Source of the DNA: a virus
Virus record (IMG/VR): IMGVR_UViG_3300047408_000089
Location: 1-30,757 of that record
DNA length: 30,757 bases
Direction: 5' to 3' (one strand)
Each line of letters starts with the position of its first letter. Position 1 is the first letter of the stretch. Made by a program: the position numbers and the translations under genes. Under the pieces are notes generated by a model. That model saw only the letters and a program-made list of their open reading frames with translations. It ran no database searches and was not told where the DNA came from. This document shows positions 22,787-29,354 of the stretch, piece by piece.

Positions 22787-22876
22787 GATGGTTAAGTTTT
22801 CCCCGAAAACGCGCGCGAACCTGCCAGGCGGTTACCTGGGGTCGCGCGCCCCCGGGTTCGATGTCCCCCCCGGGGT
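22787..22876 (-). promoter_or_regulatory. Dyad-rich intergenic region before terS (terminator or packaging site)
   Basis: Three dyads lie here. GTTTTC-CCC-GAAAAC is at 22796-22810. A long stem at 22811-22849 has outer arms GCGCGCG/CGCGCGC and inner arms CCAGG/CCTGG around CGGTTA. CCCCGGG/CCCGGGG span about 22850-22874. On the transcribed minus strand the long stem is followed by TTTT, so a Rho-independent terminator or attenuator is possible. The place before terS is also usual for cos or pac. No promoter was identified. Confidence 0.6.
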
Positions 22877-23701
22877 TTATGCACCTGAAGGACTTAGATG
22901 TATTCGACGTTGTGCCGATCGGACGAGCGCGACAAGCGCAGCTATTCGATTCCGTTCAGTGATTGGGGTGATCGCTGCGATTGATGGGTATCGCCCTTTC
23001 TTTGTGTACCGTGTGTGACAGCGGTCCGAACAGAAGACTTTATTCGGTCGAGTGGTGATGAACTGTGCGCCACAATCCGGACAGCAAGACTGCGCGGGTT
23101 CATGTGGCTGATAGCGACCGCGCAGGCGAGTACGAGTGCGAAGTCGGGCACACGCACGGCACCTCTGCGCCAGTGGGCGCTTCGCCGCGCCACATGCACA
23201 TACAGACTGGAGCTCGAGTTGTTGCGCGCGCATGAGTTCGCGCGCGAAAGACTGGGCCTGCTGACGAGTCGCCGCCAGGGCGCGGGCTTCCGCCGTCTGG
23301 GATTGCGCCGTCCGAAATCCACCCCAGCATTTCTTTGAACAAAATCGAAAAACCTCGGTTCGATGCCGAGGCCCTGCACTCCTTCGCCTGAATTCACCAC
23401 CGCACTGTTCGCAAATCCTCGTCGGGACGGTTCGCTGCTGCCGCTGTCGTTCGCAATCCAGACAATGTGTGGCCCCTGAGCTCTTCCAATGACCACACGC
23501 GCACGTCGTCTGCGTGGTTTGGTGTTGTTGCCAACAAGCCTTACACTGCTTTCCCGTTTTAGACTTCCACCCACCGCAGGCACAAGGTACCCGCACAGGA
23601 GCACGGCCGGCGGCGCTTGGTGGCTTTAAGCGCCCGTTTGGATAGCGAGGCCGGTCGGGTATCCGGTTCCGGCCGCCGGATCGACCCTTCACTCCGGACA
23701 T
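22877..23701 (-). CDS. Five-cluster zinc-binding protein (274 aa)
   Basis: Cys clusters follow at about residues 40-56, 67-83, 97-125, 168-184 and 207-228. Clusters 1, 2 and 4 have identical spacing CxC-x10-CxxC (for example CACGGWKSKTGKQCKAC). Clusters 3 and 5 are CxxC-xn-CxxxC with CEQCGGEF and CPDCGAQF. The order is A-A-B-A-B with a long helix between 3 and 4. The N-terminus MSGVKGRSGGRNR resembles leads found in phage packaging-region proteins. No HNH residues are visible in B clusters. DNA binding near the packaging site, or a homing-nuclease relative without its catalytic part, are possible. Confidence 0.7.
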   Translation of the reverse strand: MSGVKGRSGGRNRIPDRPRYPNGRLKPPSAAGRAPVRVPCACGGWKSKTGKQCKACWQQHQTTQTTCACGHWKSSGATHCLDCERQRQQRTVPTRICEQCGGEFRRRSAGPRHRTEVFRFCSKKCWGGFRTAQSQTAEARALAATRQQAQSFARELMRAQQLELQSVCACGAAKRPLAQRCRACARLRTRTRLRGRYQPHEPAQSCCPDCGAQFITTRPNKVFCSDRCHTRYTKKGRYPSIAAITPITERNRIAALVALVRSAQRRIHLSPSGA

Positions 23702-23710
23702 TGCAATCTC

Positions 23711-24043
23711 CTACTTCACTGATTGCAGGGCACTACCGCTACGAACTGGGATCACTTCTGCTTCGCTGGACTCCGGCAATAAGCCGGCGGTTTTGGCGAT
23801 GTCGAGCGTTTGCTGCGGACCGATGCCCGCTTGCCGCGCCGCAATCAGCATCATGCTGATCATGTTGTTCTGACTGGCCCGCCACCGCGTATAGCCACCG
23901 ACGGCGCCGATCGCGATTTGCACGCGCCGCAGGCGTTCCGGGTCTTTACCCCGATACGTCCCGAGAAATTCCGTGATTTCTTTCGCGCCGGCCAGGGCGG
24001 CGGCTTCAAGGGCTTCATGCAACGCTTCAGTCCGTTTACTCAT
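23711..24043 (-). CDS. Conserved phage protein, unknown function (110 aa)
   Basis: The helical protein starts MSKRTEALHEALEAAALAGA and contains GAVGGYTRWRASQNNMISMM followed by LIAARQAG. I recall similar short proteins with a GYTRxxASQNN segment beside HNH and terminase genes, uncharacterised. ATG 24043 overlaps the HNH gene by ATGA. A packaging-accessory role is inferred from neighbours. Confidence 0.65.
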   Translation of the reverse strand: MSKRTEALHEALEAAALAGAKEITEFLGTYRGKDPERLRRVQIAIGAVGGYTRWRASQNNMISMMLIAARQAGIGPQQTLDIAKTAGLLPESSEAEVIPVRSGSALQSVK

Positions 24044-24372
24044 CGTCTGCCTCCTTGGTGAAATCGCTGTCGTCCACGCATCGCTTCGGTCTGCGTTTTG
24101 GCATCGCTGCACGTCTGACATAACGCCTGCACATTGGACTCGATATCGAGGCCGCCTTCGGCCAAAGGCACCACGTGATCGCGAATGGTGGCGACGTCCA
24201 CATGACACCGCGCGCAGAAGGGTTGCTGTCGAAAGAGTTGATGCCGGAGTTGCTGCAGCCGACGCCCACGCACACGGGCGACAGGCTGCGCGTGACCCCA
24301 GGCGGGCCGGCGATGCTGCTGGCACCCAGCCTGCCCACAGGTGGCACAGGCACGGGGTGGGGCCATCGGCAT
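24040..24372 (-). CDS. HNH endonuclease (110 aa)
   Basis: The C-terminal half has a complete HNH/McrA-type motif: FCARC, then IRDHVVPLAEGGLDIESNVQ, then ALCQTCSDAK. His and Asn are present, and two CxxC pairs hold the structural zinc. An N-terminal CATCGQAGC adds another Cys group. ATG 24372 (TGATG overlap) is chosen over the upstream start. Small HNH proteins next to TerS/TerL are required for cos cleavage in several phages, so a packaging role is likely. A free-standing homing nuclease is the alternative. Confidence 0.88.
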   Translation of the reverse strand: MPMAPPRACATCGQAGCQQHRRPAWGHAQPVARVRGRRLQQLRHQLFRQQPFCARCHVDVATIRDHVVPLAEGGLDIESNVQALCQTCSDAKTQTEAMRGRQRFHQGGRR

Positions 24373-24590
24373 CAGTGTCGCCACCATTTCATAAACGCCT
24401 GATAGCAGTCGTCGCACACGATCGCCATGCCTTCTCCGTTCGGCGTGTCTTCGGGCGGCGCATCTCCGCGAACACCAAAGGTTTCGGCGGCTTCAGCCTG
24501 CGCGTCTTCGTCCGCGCGCGGACTCTCAAACGTGCCGCCGCACTGCGCGCACTGAAAAGGCCTCGGCATCGTGTCCTGTCCTTTCGTCAT
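24372..24590 (-). CDS. Small zinc-ribbon-like phage protein (72 aa)
   Basis: CAQC near residues 14-17 and CDDC near 59-62 flank a long acidic helix (ADEDAQAEAAETFGVRGD), giving a four-Cys zinc site. The ending AIVCDDCYQAFMKWW is a pattern common to short phage proteins of unknown function. It overlaps the RusA stop by ATGA and the HNH start by TGATG. Confidence 0.7.
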   Translation of the reverse strand: MTKGQDTMPRPFQCAQCGGTFESPRADEDAQAEAAETFGVRGDAPPEDTPNGEGMAIVCDDCYQAFMKWWRH

Positions 24591-25061
24591 CGCGCCAGCT
24601 CGAACAGCGGCTGATCGTGCACGAGCGGCACGACGCCCTCGGCCGGCTCGACCCGAATCAGCGCGTGCGGTGATTCGCCAGGCGCCGCGTAGCGCTTCAT
24701 CGCGATGAGATCCACGATCTGTGAGTCGTCATTGAACACGATCCGTGTGAGTGAGTCAGCAGCGCTCCTGACCAGCTTGTCAAAGGTCTGGCGCTTTAAC
24801 GTGTGCCAGAACACGCCGCGGGAGTGACTTCGGCCGCGGAAGATAGAACGCAATGGTGAGTCGCACGCCGCCCGTGCACAACTGCGCATCGTGGCTGAGA
24901 AGTTGGATCGCATGACTGGCGCCCTCGGCCACGAGCGTTTGCCACGATTTCAGATTCCGGTTCGTGTCGGTAATGACCGGGCGCGTCCAGCCGCGCGGCA
25001 CGAAGGCACGCTTACTGCCCATCTGCTGCGCCACGCCGATGACGCGGAATTCCAAGGTCAT
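24587..25061 (-). CDS. rusA: RusA-like Holliday junction resolvase, interrupted by a +1 frameshift
   Basis: From ATG 25061 the first frame runs MTLEFRVIGVAQQMGSKRAF to AHVKAPDL and stops at TGA (24782-24780). One base forward the frame continues DKLVRSAADSLTRIVFNDDS through IVDLIAMKRY to 24587. Joined, the protein is 157 residues. It has the RusA active-site acids in PDLDKL and NDD, matching the known D70, D72 and D91, and a basic residue after them. The break falls between the first two acids, at CTT TGA C, the RF2-type shift sequence. RusA resolves recombination intermediates before packaging. A sequencing indel in the TTT run is the plain alternative. Confidence 0.82.
24779..24785 (-). promoter_or_regulatory. 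Candidate +1 frameshift site CTTTGAC in rusA
   Basis: The codons read GAC CTT TGA C. Skipping one base gives CTT then GAC, restoring the resolvase motif. The heptamer equals the prfB (RF2) shift site. The Shine-Dalgarno-like AGGGGG found just upstream in prfB is not seen, which weakens the case. Confidence 0.5.
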
Positions 25062-25195
25062 GGGTGATCCCCGTGTTGCGTCTCTTCCAACACCCGTAAC
25101 GCGTGCGCCTCCTCGGCGAGTTTCTCGAGCGCGTCCGCGATCCGCGTCAAGAGCAGCAGGATCGTCCGCCACCGTTGCTGATCGGTATCGTTCAT
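25058..25195 (-). CDS. Small helical protein (45 aa)
   Basis: The product MNDTDQQRWRTILLLLTRIA then DALEKLAEEAHALRVLEETQ is one long amphipathic helix with heptad-like leucines, so a coiled coil is likely. It overlaps both neighbours by ATGA (25058-25061 and 25192-25195). The function is unknown. It precedes rusA and may be co-translated with it. Confidence 0.6.
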   Translation of the reverse strand: MNDTDQQRWRTILLLLTRIADALEKLAEEAHALRVLEETQHGDHP

Positions 25196-25293
25196 CGTCC
25201 GCCTCCACACCAGGCCGAGAGCAGGCACAGGCCCGCGAGCCCGATCCACGGCGTCACCGCGAGCCAGTGATCGACCCAGGACCGGCGCGTCAT
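25192..25293 (-). CDS. Tiny single-pass membrane protein (33 aa)
   Basis: The sequence MTRRSWVDHWLAVTPWIGLA then GLCLLSAWCGGGR has a basic N-terminus and one hydrophobic segment of about 18 residues. It overlaps both neighbours by ATGA. It could be a holin-like or membrane-modifying peptide, but size and single segment give no firm call. Confidence 0.5.
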   Translation of the reverse strand: MTRRSWVDHWLAVTPWIGLAGLCLLSAWCGGGR

Positions 25294-25772
25294 CGGCGCA
25301 CCAGCGACACCAACAGATCGCGAAATAACTCGGGGGTCTCGAGCCGCTGACGGCTCGAGAGCCGCTGACAGATACCCGTGCGGATGGCGCGACGCCGTTC
25401 CTCGGCCGCGCAGCACGTCCAGCCGCCCACCCAATCCGCCACCACCCAGCCGCCGGCCCGAGGTGGCGTGATCAACCCGAACGCCTGCCACGCCGACGAG
25501 GCCGCCGGATGCTCAAGCACGCCACCGAACTTCCTGACGGCCTCGAGCGCCGCGGCGAAGCATCCATCGTCGTCGCCCTTCACCCGACGCACGCGAACAG
25601 ACGGACCACCGAACCAGTAGCGACCCCATCGCGCACAAGGCGGATGCGCGATGACGGGATATGGCCCCGCGTAGGTCCGCGCGTCTCGGGCGCGGTCCCA
25701 GCACTCCACCCCGTCCACGTCCCGATACGGACCATCCGGCAGCACGAACAGCGCGGCGATCGCGGTCGTCAT
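25290..25772 (-). CDS. Conserved phage protein with HPPC motif (160 aa)
   Basis: The protein starts MTTAIAALFVLPDGPYRDVD and has DARTYAGPYPVIAHPPCARW near residues 30-50, FGGVLEHPAASSAWQAFGL near 95-115, and GGWVVADWVGGWTCCA. I recall this pattern as a frequent uncharacterised phage protein. PPC resembles motif IV of cytosine-5 methyltransferases, but no S-adenosylmethionine-binding FxGxG motif is seen, so methyltransferase activity is not claimed. It overlaps both neighbours by ATGA. Confidence 0.65.
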   Translation of the reverse strand: MTTAIAALFVLPDGPYRDVDGVECWDRARDARTYAGPYPVIAHPPCARWGRYWFGGPSVRVRRVKGDDDGCFAAALEAVRKFGGVLEHPAASSAWQAFGLITPPRAGGWVVADWVGGWTCCAAEERRRAIRTGICQRLSSRQRLETPELFRDLLVSLVRR

Positions 25773-25945
25773 CGCAGCACGTTCGGGATCGACACGACCC
25801 GCGTCAGCAGGTAGAGGATCACGAGGATCAACGCGAGCACTTGAATTGCGCGCGCCCACAGCGGCGGCATCGGGACGCTGTTCGTTAGGACCCACACCAG
25901 GAAGCCGATCAGCACGAGCACGACGACGAGCACGATCAGATCCAT
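25769..25945 (-). CDS. Two-helix small membrane protein, Thivi_2564-like (58 aa)
   Basis: Two hydrophobic segments, DLIVLVVVLVLIGFLVWVL and IQVLALILVILYLLT, flank a short NSVPMPPLWARA loop. The layout resembles, from memory, small bacterial membrane proteins named Thivi_2564 family. ATG 25945 has a strong AGGAGG site 8 nt upstream, unusual in this coupled operon, so it may be made in quantity. A holin or membrane-exclusion role is possible; no lysin lies beside it. Confidence 0.7.
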   Translation of the reverse strand: MDLIVLVVVLVLIGFLVWVLTNSVPMPPLWARAIQVLALILVILYLLTRVVSIPNVLR

Positions 25946-25957
25946 CGGTCATCCCTC

Positions 25958-26179
25958 CTATCGAGCGTCATGTGGGCTCTTGATTTCTCCAACAGAGGGC
26001 AGTCTCTTCATCAGGTCAGCGGTCATCGCTGTTTGCTGGCGCAGGGCTTCTGACAGATCGATGGCCACGTCCCTCAAGGCTTGCTCCTGGGAGACATCGT
26101 GAATCCGCACACGGGTGACTGCCGCGTGCAGGTACGGACAGAACACTGCGGCTTCCTGCACATCTCGCCAGGACTTCAT
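25958..26179 (-). CDS. Hypothetical early protein (73 aa)
   Basis: The helical product MKSWRDVQEAAVFCPYLHAA then VTRVRIHDVSQEQALRDVAI shows no metal cluster or membrane segment. It starts in an ATGA overlap with the upstream zinc protein. The function is unknown. Confidence 0.6.
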   Translation of the reverse strand: MKSWRDVQEAAVFCPYLHAAVTRVRIHDVSQEQALRDVAIDLSEALRQQTAMTADLMKRLPSVGEIKSPHDAR

Positions 26180-26442
26180 TTGTCATCATCCCCAGTCGCG
26201 CGCGTGCGCCAGTCCAGCGGGAGCAGTTGCCGCACCGGCACGAAGCCCGGGACCGGCGGCGGCGGCATCGGTGCGACGAGCGGCGGCAGCTCGGGCGCCG
26301 GCCCTTCGCACGCCACACACCGGACCACCGACCGCGCCACGCGATCGATCGTGATCAGCAGCATCGGCTCGGCCTGGACGATCGCCGCGCCGCAGCGGCC
26401 ACACTTCATCGCCATCGCCGCCCGGCGCCAGGTGCGGCTCAT
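26176..26442 (-). CDS. Small zinc-ribbon protein with proline-rich tail (88 aa)
   Basis: MKCGRCGAAI near residue 12 and VVRCVACEGP near 40-48 give a four-Cys ribbon. A Pro-rich stretch (PPLVAPMPPPPVPG) and a charged end follow. Overlaps of ATGA at both sides support it. Two-CxxC ribbons in replication operons are often DNA-binding, but no family is recognised. Confidence 0.65.
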   Translation of the reverse strand: MSRTWRRAAMAMKCGRCGAAIVQAEPMLLITIDRVARSVVRCVACEGPAPELPPLVAPMPPPPVPGFVPVRQLLPLDWRTRATGDDDK

Positions 26443-26666
26443 GCGGTCTTCCTCCGGGGGCGCTTGGTCGCCTGCGCGATTCGCGCCGCATATTCCTCAC
26501 CACTCTCGGCCTTGGCGCGCTTGATCGCCGGCAGGAGCTGCTGCCGCACGGCCCGCGGCACCATGCCCGCCAGGAGATCCAGACCGTCTTGATACGTCAC
26601 GACGATCCAGTACGCCGTCTGGCGGCGCGCGCGCAGGGCCTCGGCGCGCGTGCGGGTCACCGTCAC
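26439..26666 (-). CDS. Small basic helical protein (75 aa)
   Basis: The start is GTG 26666, overlapping the upstream stop by GTGA; the longer open frame lies over the previous gene and is rejected. The product has RAEALRARRQTAYWIVVTYQ then LAGMVPRAVRQQLLPAIKRA and a Lys/Arg-rich end, which could bind nucleic acid. The family is unknown. Confidence 0.6.
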   Translation of the reverse strand: MTVTRTRAEALRARRQTAYWIVVTYQDGLDLLAGMVPRAVRQQLLPAIKRAKAESGEEYAARIAQATKRPRRKTA

Positions 26667-27121
26667 GCACCGACCTCGTCGTAGTCCTCGACGTACGCCA
26701 CGCGCGCCTCCAGTGGCAACCCCTCGACGTTGGCCCGCGCCACGTCCTCGCCGGTCGTGCGAAACCACTGCCCCGCCGCACAGTCGCAGATCGCCAGGTC
26801 GGAGCATTCGCCCGAGTGATAGTCGATCCGGATGAGGCCCTTGTCACCACAGCGCGTGCACCCTGCCGGTCGACGCGGCCCCTGACTGTGTGTGGCGGCC
26901 GCAAACCATTCGGCCGTCGTGGGAAAGAACCCGGAGGATCGCCGTTGAAGGACCGCGGCGCCATCTCGAATCACGCCGAGCGGCAGCCGACACAAGGCGC
27001 GCCAGTAGACACGCGGCGTATGGTGATCGAGCCCGCGGGGCTGGAAGGCGCGGACCATGTCTCGAAACACGTCGAGAAATTCCGCCGGCACCGCGGCGTG
27101 CATCTCTTCGTTCGTTTTCAT
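26663..27121 (-). CDS. Putative replication-associated zinc protein (152 aa)
   Basis: ATG 27121 is used; the frame is open to 27562, but that part crosses the origin-like region and reads as low-complexity noise. The N-terminal 90 residues are helical (VPAEFLDVFRDMVRAFQPRG; VYWRALCRLPLGVIRDGAAV) with GFFPTTAEWFAAA, a pattern recalling helicase-loader or primosome proteins that follow phage initiators. C-terminal CTRCGDKG and CSDLAICDC give a zinc site. It lies directly after the initiator-like gene. The loader idea is inferred from order and pattern. Confidence 0.6.
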   Translation of the reverse strand: MKTNEEMHAAVPAEFLDVFRDMVRAFQPRGLDHHTPRVYWRALCRLPLGVIRDGAAVLQRRSSGFFPTTAEWFAAATHSQGPRRPAGCTRCGDKGLIRIDYHSGECSDLAICDCAAGQWFRTTGEDVARANVEGLPLEARVAYVEDYDEVGA

Positions 27122-27377
27122 GGTGTTTTCGAGAGGCAACAGGAGGGCCGCAGCTCCGTCGTCGCACCAGCGATCAGTCGGTACGACGTACGTACGGCCC
27201 CTCTTGTTTTCCTCATAACGCAGACGTCCCTGAAAGCAGCACAATTTGTGGCCGGGATCTTGGTACGGGTACGGGTACGGGATCGCGGGCGCGCGCGCGC
27301 ACAGGATCGACGGATTCCGCGCGGAGTCCGCGCGGATTCTGTTTGGAATCCACGAGCACAGCAAACGCTGTACCCGG
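27122..27377. other. Noncoding origin-like region with tandem palindromes and iteron-like repeats
   Basis: Between initiator-like and loader-like genes lie: two perfect palindromes TCCGCGCGGA at 27316-27325 and 27327-27336, 11 bp apart; GGTACG repeated three times at 27262-27279; an alternating GC run at about 27286-27299; and a GTAC-rich spot near 27180-27196. No convincing gene was found. Such repeats next to an initiator fit an origin of replication or an initiator operator. Confidence 0.55.
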
Positions 27378-27728
27378 TCAGCCGTGCCCGTTCCGTTGCT
27401 TGCGTAACCGATCCTCCTTGCGCTTTTTCTTGATCTCACTCGCCGAGGGGTTGTACTCGTTGAAGTCGTGAATCTTGAAGCCGCCGGCCACCTTTTCGAA
27501 CAGGTCCGCCTTCGCAAGCGCGCCAGCGATGGAAAGCGGGTGCTCGGCGTGGCCGAAGCCAAGGATCACGTCCTCGGGGAGAAAGCCGTCGGTCAGATGT
27601 TTGTTAGTCCATAGCAAACTCAGGGTGTAGAAGCCCAACGCGATCACGGGGCCGTTCTTCCCAATCGCGCGCCCGGCCAGGAAGATCTTCCGGTGGTCGA
27701 TCAACGCGTCGTCGAGTTTCGACCACAC
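27378..27728 (-). CDS. Replication-initiator-like HTH protein (116 aa)
   Basis: GTG 27728 gives (V)WSKLDDALIDHRKIFLAG. The segment GPVIALGFYTLSLLWTNKHL then TDGFLPEDVI with HPLSIAGALAKADLFEKVAG has the helix pattern of the winged-helix domain found at the N-terminus of phage replication organisers. The basic tail (EIKKKRKEDRLRKQRNG) may bind DNA. The initiator usually binds repeats at or near its own gene, and tandem palindromes lie just downstream. Confidence 0.65.
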   Translation of the reverse strand: MWSKLDDALIDHRKIFLAGRAIGKNGPVIALGFYTLSLLWTNKHLTDGFLPEDVILGFGHAEHPLSIAGALAKADLFEKVAGGFKIHDFNEYNPSASEIKKKRKEDRLRKQRNGHG

Positions 27729-27735
27729 GACCCGG

Positions 27736-27897
27736 TTACCCGACTTTCGTGATGGCCGCGGGGCCCCGGGTCTTCGCCTTGGCGGCCTTCAGCGTTTCCA
27801 TCTCCTCGAGGAGTTCCTCGCGAGCCTGGACTAGCGCGTCGATCTTCGCGTTCAAGCGTTGAAGGAGTTGATCGGCGAACGTCGCGCGTTTCGTCAT
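27736..27897 (-). CDS. Small coiled-coil protein (53 aa)
   Basis: ATG 27897 overlaps the ATPase stop by ATGA. The product MTKRATFADQLLQRLNAKID then ALVQAREELLEEMETLKAAK is one heptad-like coiled coil with a basic end. It is a coupled gene between ATPase and initiator-like genes. An oligomerising accessory factor is inferred. Confidence 0.65.
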   Translation of the reverse strand: MTKRATFADQLLQRLNAKIDALVQAREELLEEMETLKAAKAKTRGPAAITKVG

Positions 27898-28877
27898 GAG
27901 TTCGGCCTCCACTGAATGTCATCGCCGGCGACAGGGCCGGCGCCCGGGTTCGGTTTGCTCGGGCCGAGCGCCTTCAGCCGCGCGTCATACGCGGCGCGGA
28001 GCGTCTGGAGCTCGTCGGCCGGCATCGTGCGCTTGGCCGCGTTGAGTTGCTTGCCGACGGCCTGCAGCGCGGCCTTCGTGCTGGCCTCGTGAATGCGCGC
28101 CAGCCAGTCGATCGGCGGCGCCGCGGCCGCGCCCCCCTTCGCCCAGGCCGCCAGGCGCGCGCCTGAGGCCTCCGTGATCGGTTCGTCGAGCGGGAACAAC
28201 GCGCGGTGCTGCTGCTGCAGCTTGATCGGTTGCGGCACGCCGGGCCGGTCGGCCATGAGGAGAAACGACGCCGTCAGTTCGTACGGCAAGTTCTTCTCAC
28301 AGATCGGAATCCACCCGTGGAGCCCGGTGAGGGACTGCTTCTCGCGGATCTCCATCTTGCCGTCGGCGCCGCGGACCATCTCGATCTTCGGCTCGGCCCT
28401 GAAGCAGAGGATCAGGTGCGCGCGGACTTGCAGGAGGCGCTGCACCATCTGCTTGTGCGCGGTCTTCGGCTTGATCCACGCGGCCATCTTGCAGCTCTCG
28501 CGCTTCTTGTAGTCGTCGCCGGCCATGCGCTGGAGCTCGTCCTCCTGCCAGTCGAGGATCCCGTCTTCGCCGGCCCACTCGTGGCTCATGCTGTCGACGA
28601 CGATCACCGAGTACTTCGCCTCGTCGGCGGCGTGGATAGCGTCCGCGTAGGCGCTCGGCCGAAAGGGGGGCTTGAGGTCGCCGTGATCGAAGCGGAAGGC
28701 GTCGGCGTAGTGCTTCGCGCGGGAGGCTTCGGTGTCGATCACCGCGAAGGGGCGATCGCCGGCGATCCCTTTCGCGAGGCGGAAGGCCGAGTAGGTTTTC
28801 CCTGAACCGCTGGCGCCGGAGAGCCCGACGAGCAGGCCAACGTCTTCGCGCACGGCGGGGCGGAAGGTGAACGCCAT
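27894..28877 (-). CDS. Sak4-like RecA-fold ATPase / AAA_24 (327 aa)
   Basis: Walker A is GASGSGKT at residues 21-28, and Walker B is VIVVDS at about 91-96. The N-terminal 215 residues match the phage AAA_24 nucleotide-binding group that includes Sak4 single-strand annealing proteins (YADAFRFDHGDLKPPFRPSA; HLILCFRAEPKIE). A C-terminal 100-residue helical region follows. Sak4 proteins promote single-strand annealing, usually aided by an SSB. With the exonuclease it would form a recombination system. No SSB gene was recognised in the window. Confidence 0.82.
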   Translation of the reverse strand: MAFTFRPAVREDVGLLVGLSGASGSGKTYSAFRLAKGIAGDRPFAVIDTEASRAKHYADAFRFDHGDLKPPFRPSAYADAIHAADEAKYSVIVVDSMSHEWAGEDGILDWQEDELQRMAGDDYKKRESCKMAAWIKPKTAHKQMVQRLLQVRAHLILCFRAEPKIEMVRGADGKMEIREKQSLTGLHGWIPICEKNLPYELTASFLLMADRPGVPQPIKLQQQHRALFPLDEPITEASGARLAAWAKGGAAAAPPIDWLARIHEASTKAALQAVGKQLNAAKRTMPADELQTLRAAYDARLKALGPSKPNPGAGPVAGDDIQWRPNS

Positions 28878-28880
28878 TCC

Positions 28881-29354
28881 TCAGCCTTCCTGTCCAGGTT
28901 CACGCGCAGCGTGACCAGACCCACTCCAGCAAATATCCGTTGCCATCAACGGTTGCGTGAGAGGGGCGAGGGGTGGGGCCGTTCGAGAAAAGTCCTCGAG
29001 CTCGAATGGTCCATTTGCCCACCAGGCCGCGTACCGAGCTTGGTATTCGCGGACACTGATCACACGGGACGACGAACCGAACTCGGCGAACCCGATCTGG
29101 CCGTCCACTCGCTTTTCGACATGCCACACAGTGAAGTGCTGCGGCAGCGCGGCTAGGTCCTTCAGCATCCAATGCTGGCCCTGGTTGATCGTCTCGCCCT
29201 CGCGCTTGAACTCCTGCACGAGAAACCGGTGGGTGTCCCGATCGTGGGCCACCGCATCAATGTCAGAGAACGAACTCCCGCGTTTCCCAATGCCCCGCAA
29301 GACCGTGTCGAAATAGTTCGAAATACTCCCCGGATGAAAGCGCAGTTGCGTCAT
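28881..29354 (-). CDS. PD-(D/E)XK-like nuclease (157 aa)
   Basis: The N-terminal half shows a restriction-like motif: [20 protein letters not shown] then KREGE, that is Asp near residue 32 and Glu-x-Lys at about 48-50. [13 protein letters not shown] follows, like the helix after the active site. The rest is beta-rich. It lies between methyltransferase and Sak4-like genes. Trimming of DNA ends or junction processing is inferred; a partner of the adjacent methyltransferase is possible. Confidence 0.65.
   Translation of the reverse strand: MTQLRFHPGSISNYFDTVLRGIGKRGSSFSDIDAVAHDRDTHRFLVQEFKREGETINQGQHWMLKDLAALPQHFTVWHVEKRVDGQIGFAEFGSSSRVISVREYQARYAAWWANGPFELEDFSRTAPPLAPLTQPLMATDICWSGSGHAAREPGQEG

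Noticed and set aside
22942-23604. 220-residue frame on the same strand within the five-cluster zinc gene
   Set aside because: It lacks the regular Cys spacing and any start signal; it is an out-of-frame shadow.
25290-25772. Cytosine-5 DNA methyltransferase, because of the HPPC motif
   Set aside because: No S-adenosylmethionine-binding motif or other family motifs are visible and the protein is too short.
27122-27562. N-terminal extension of the 26663-27121 gene
   Set aside because: The extra sequence crosses tandem repeats and palindromes, overlaps the initiator-like gene in another frame, and has no domain character.
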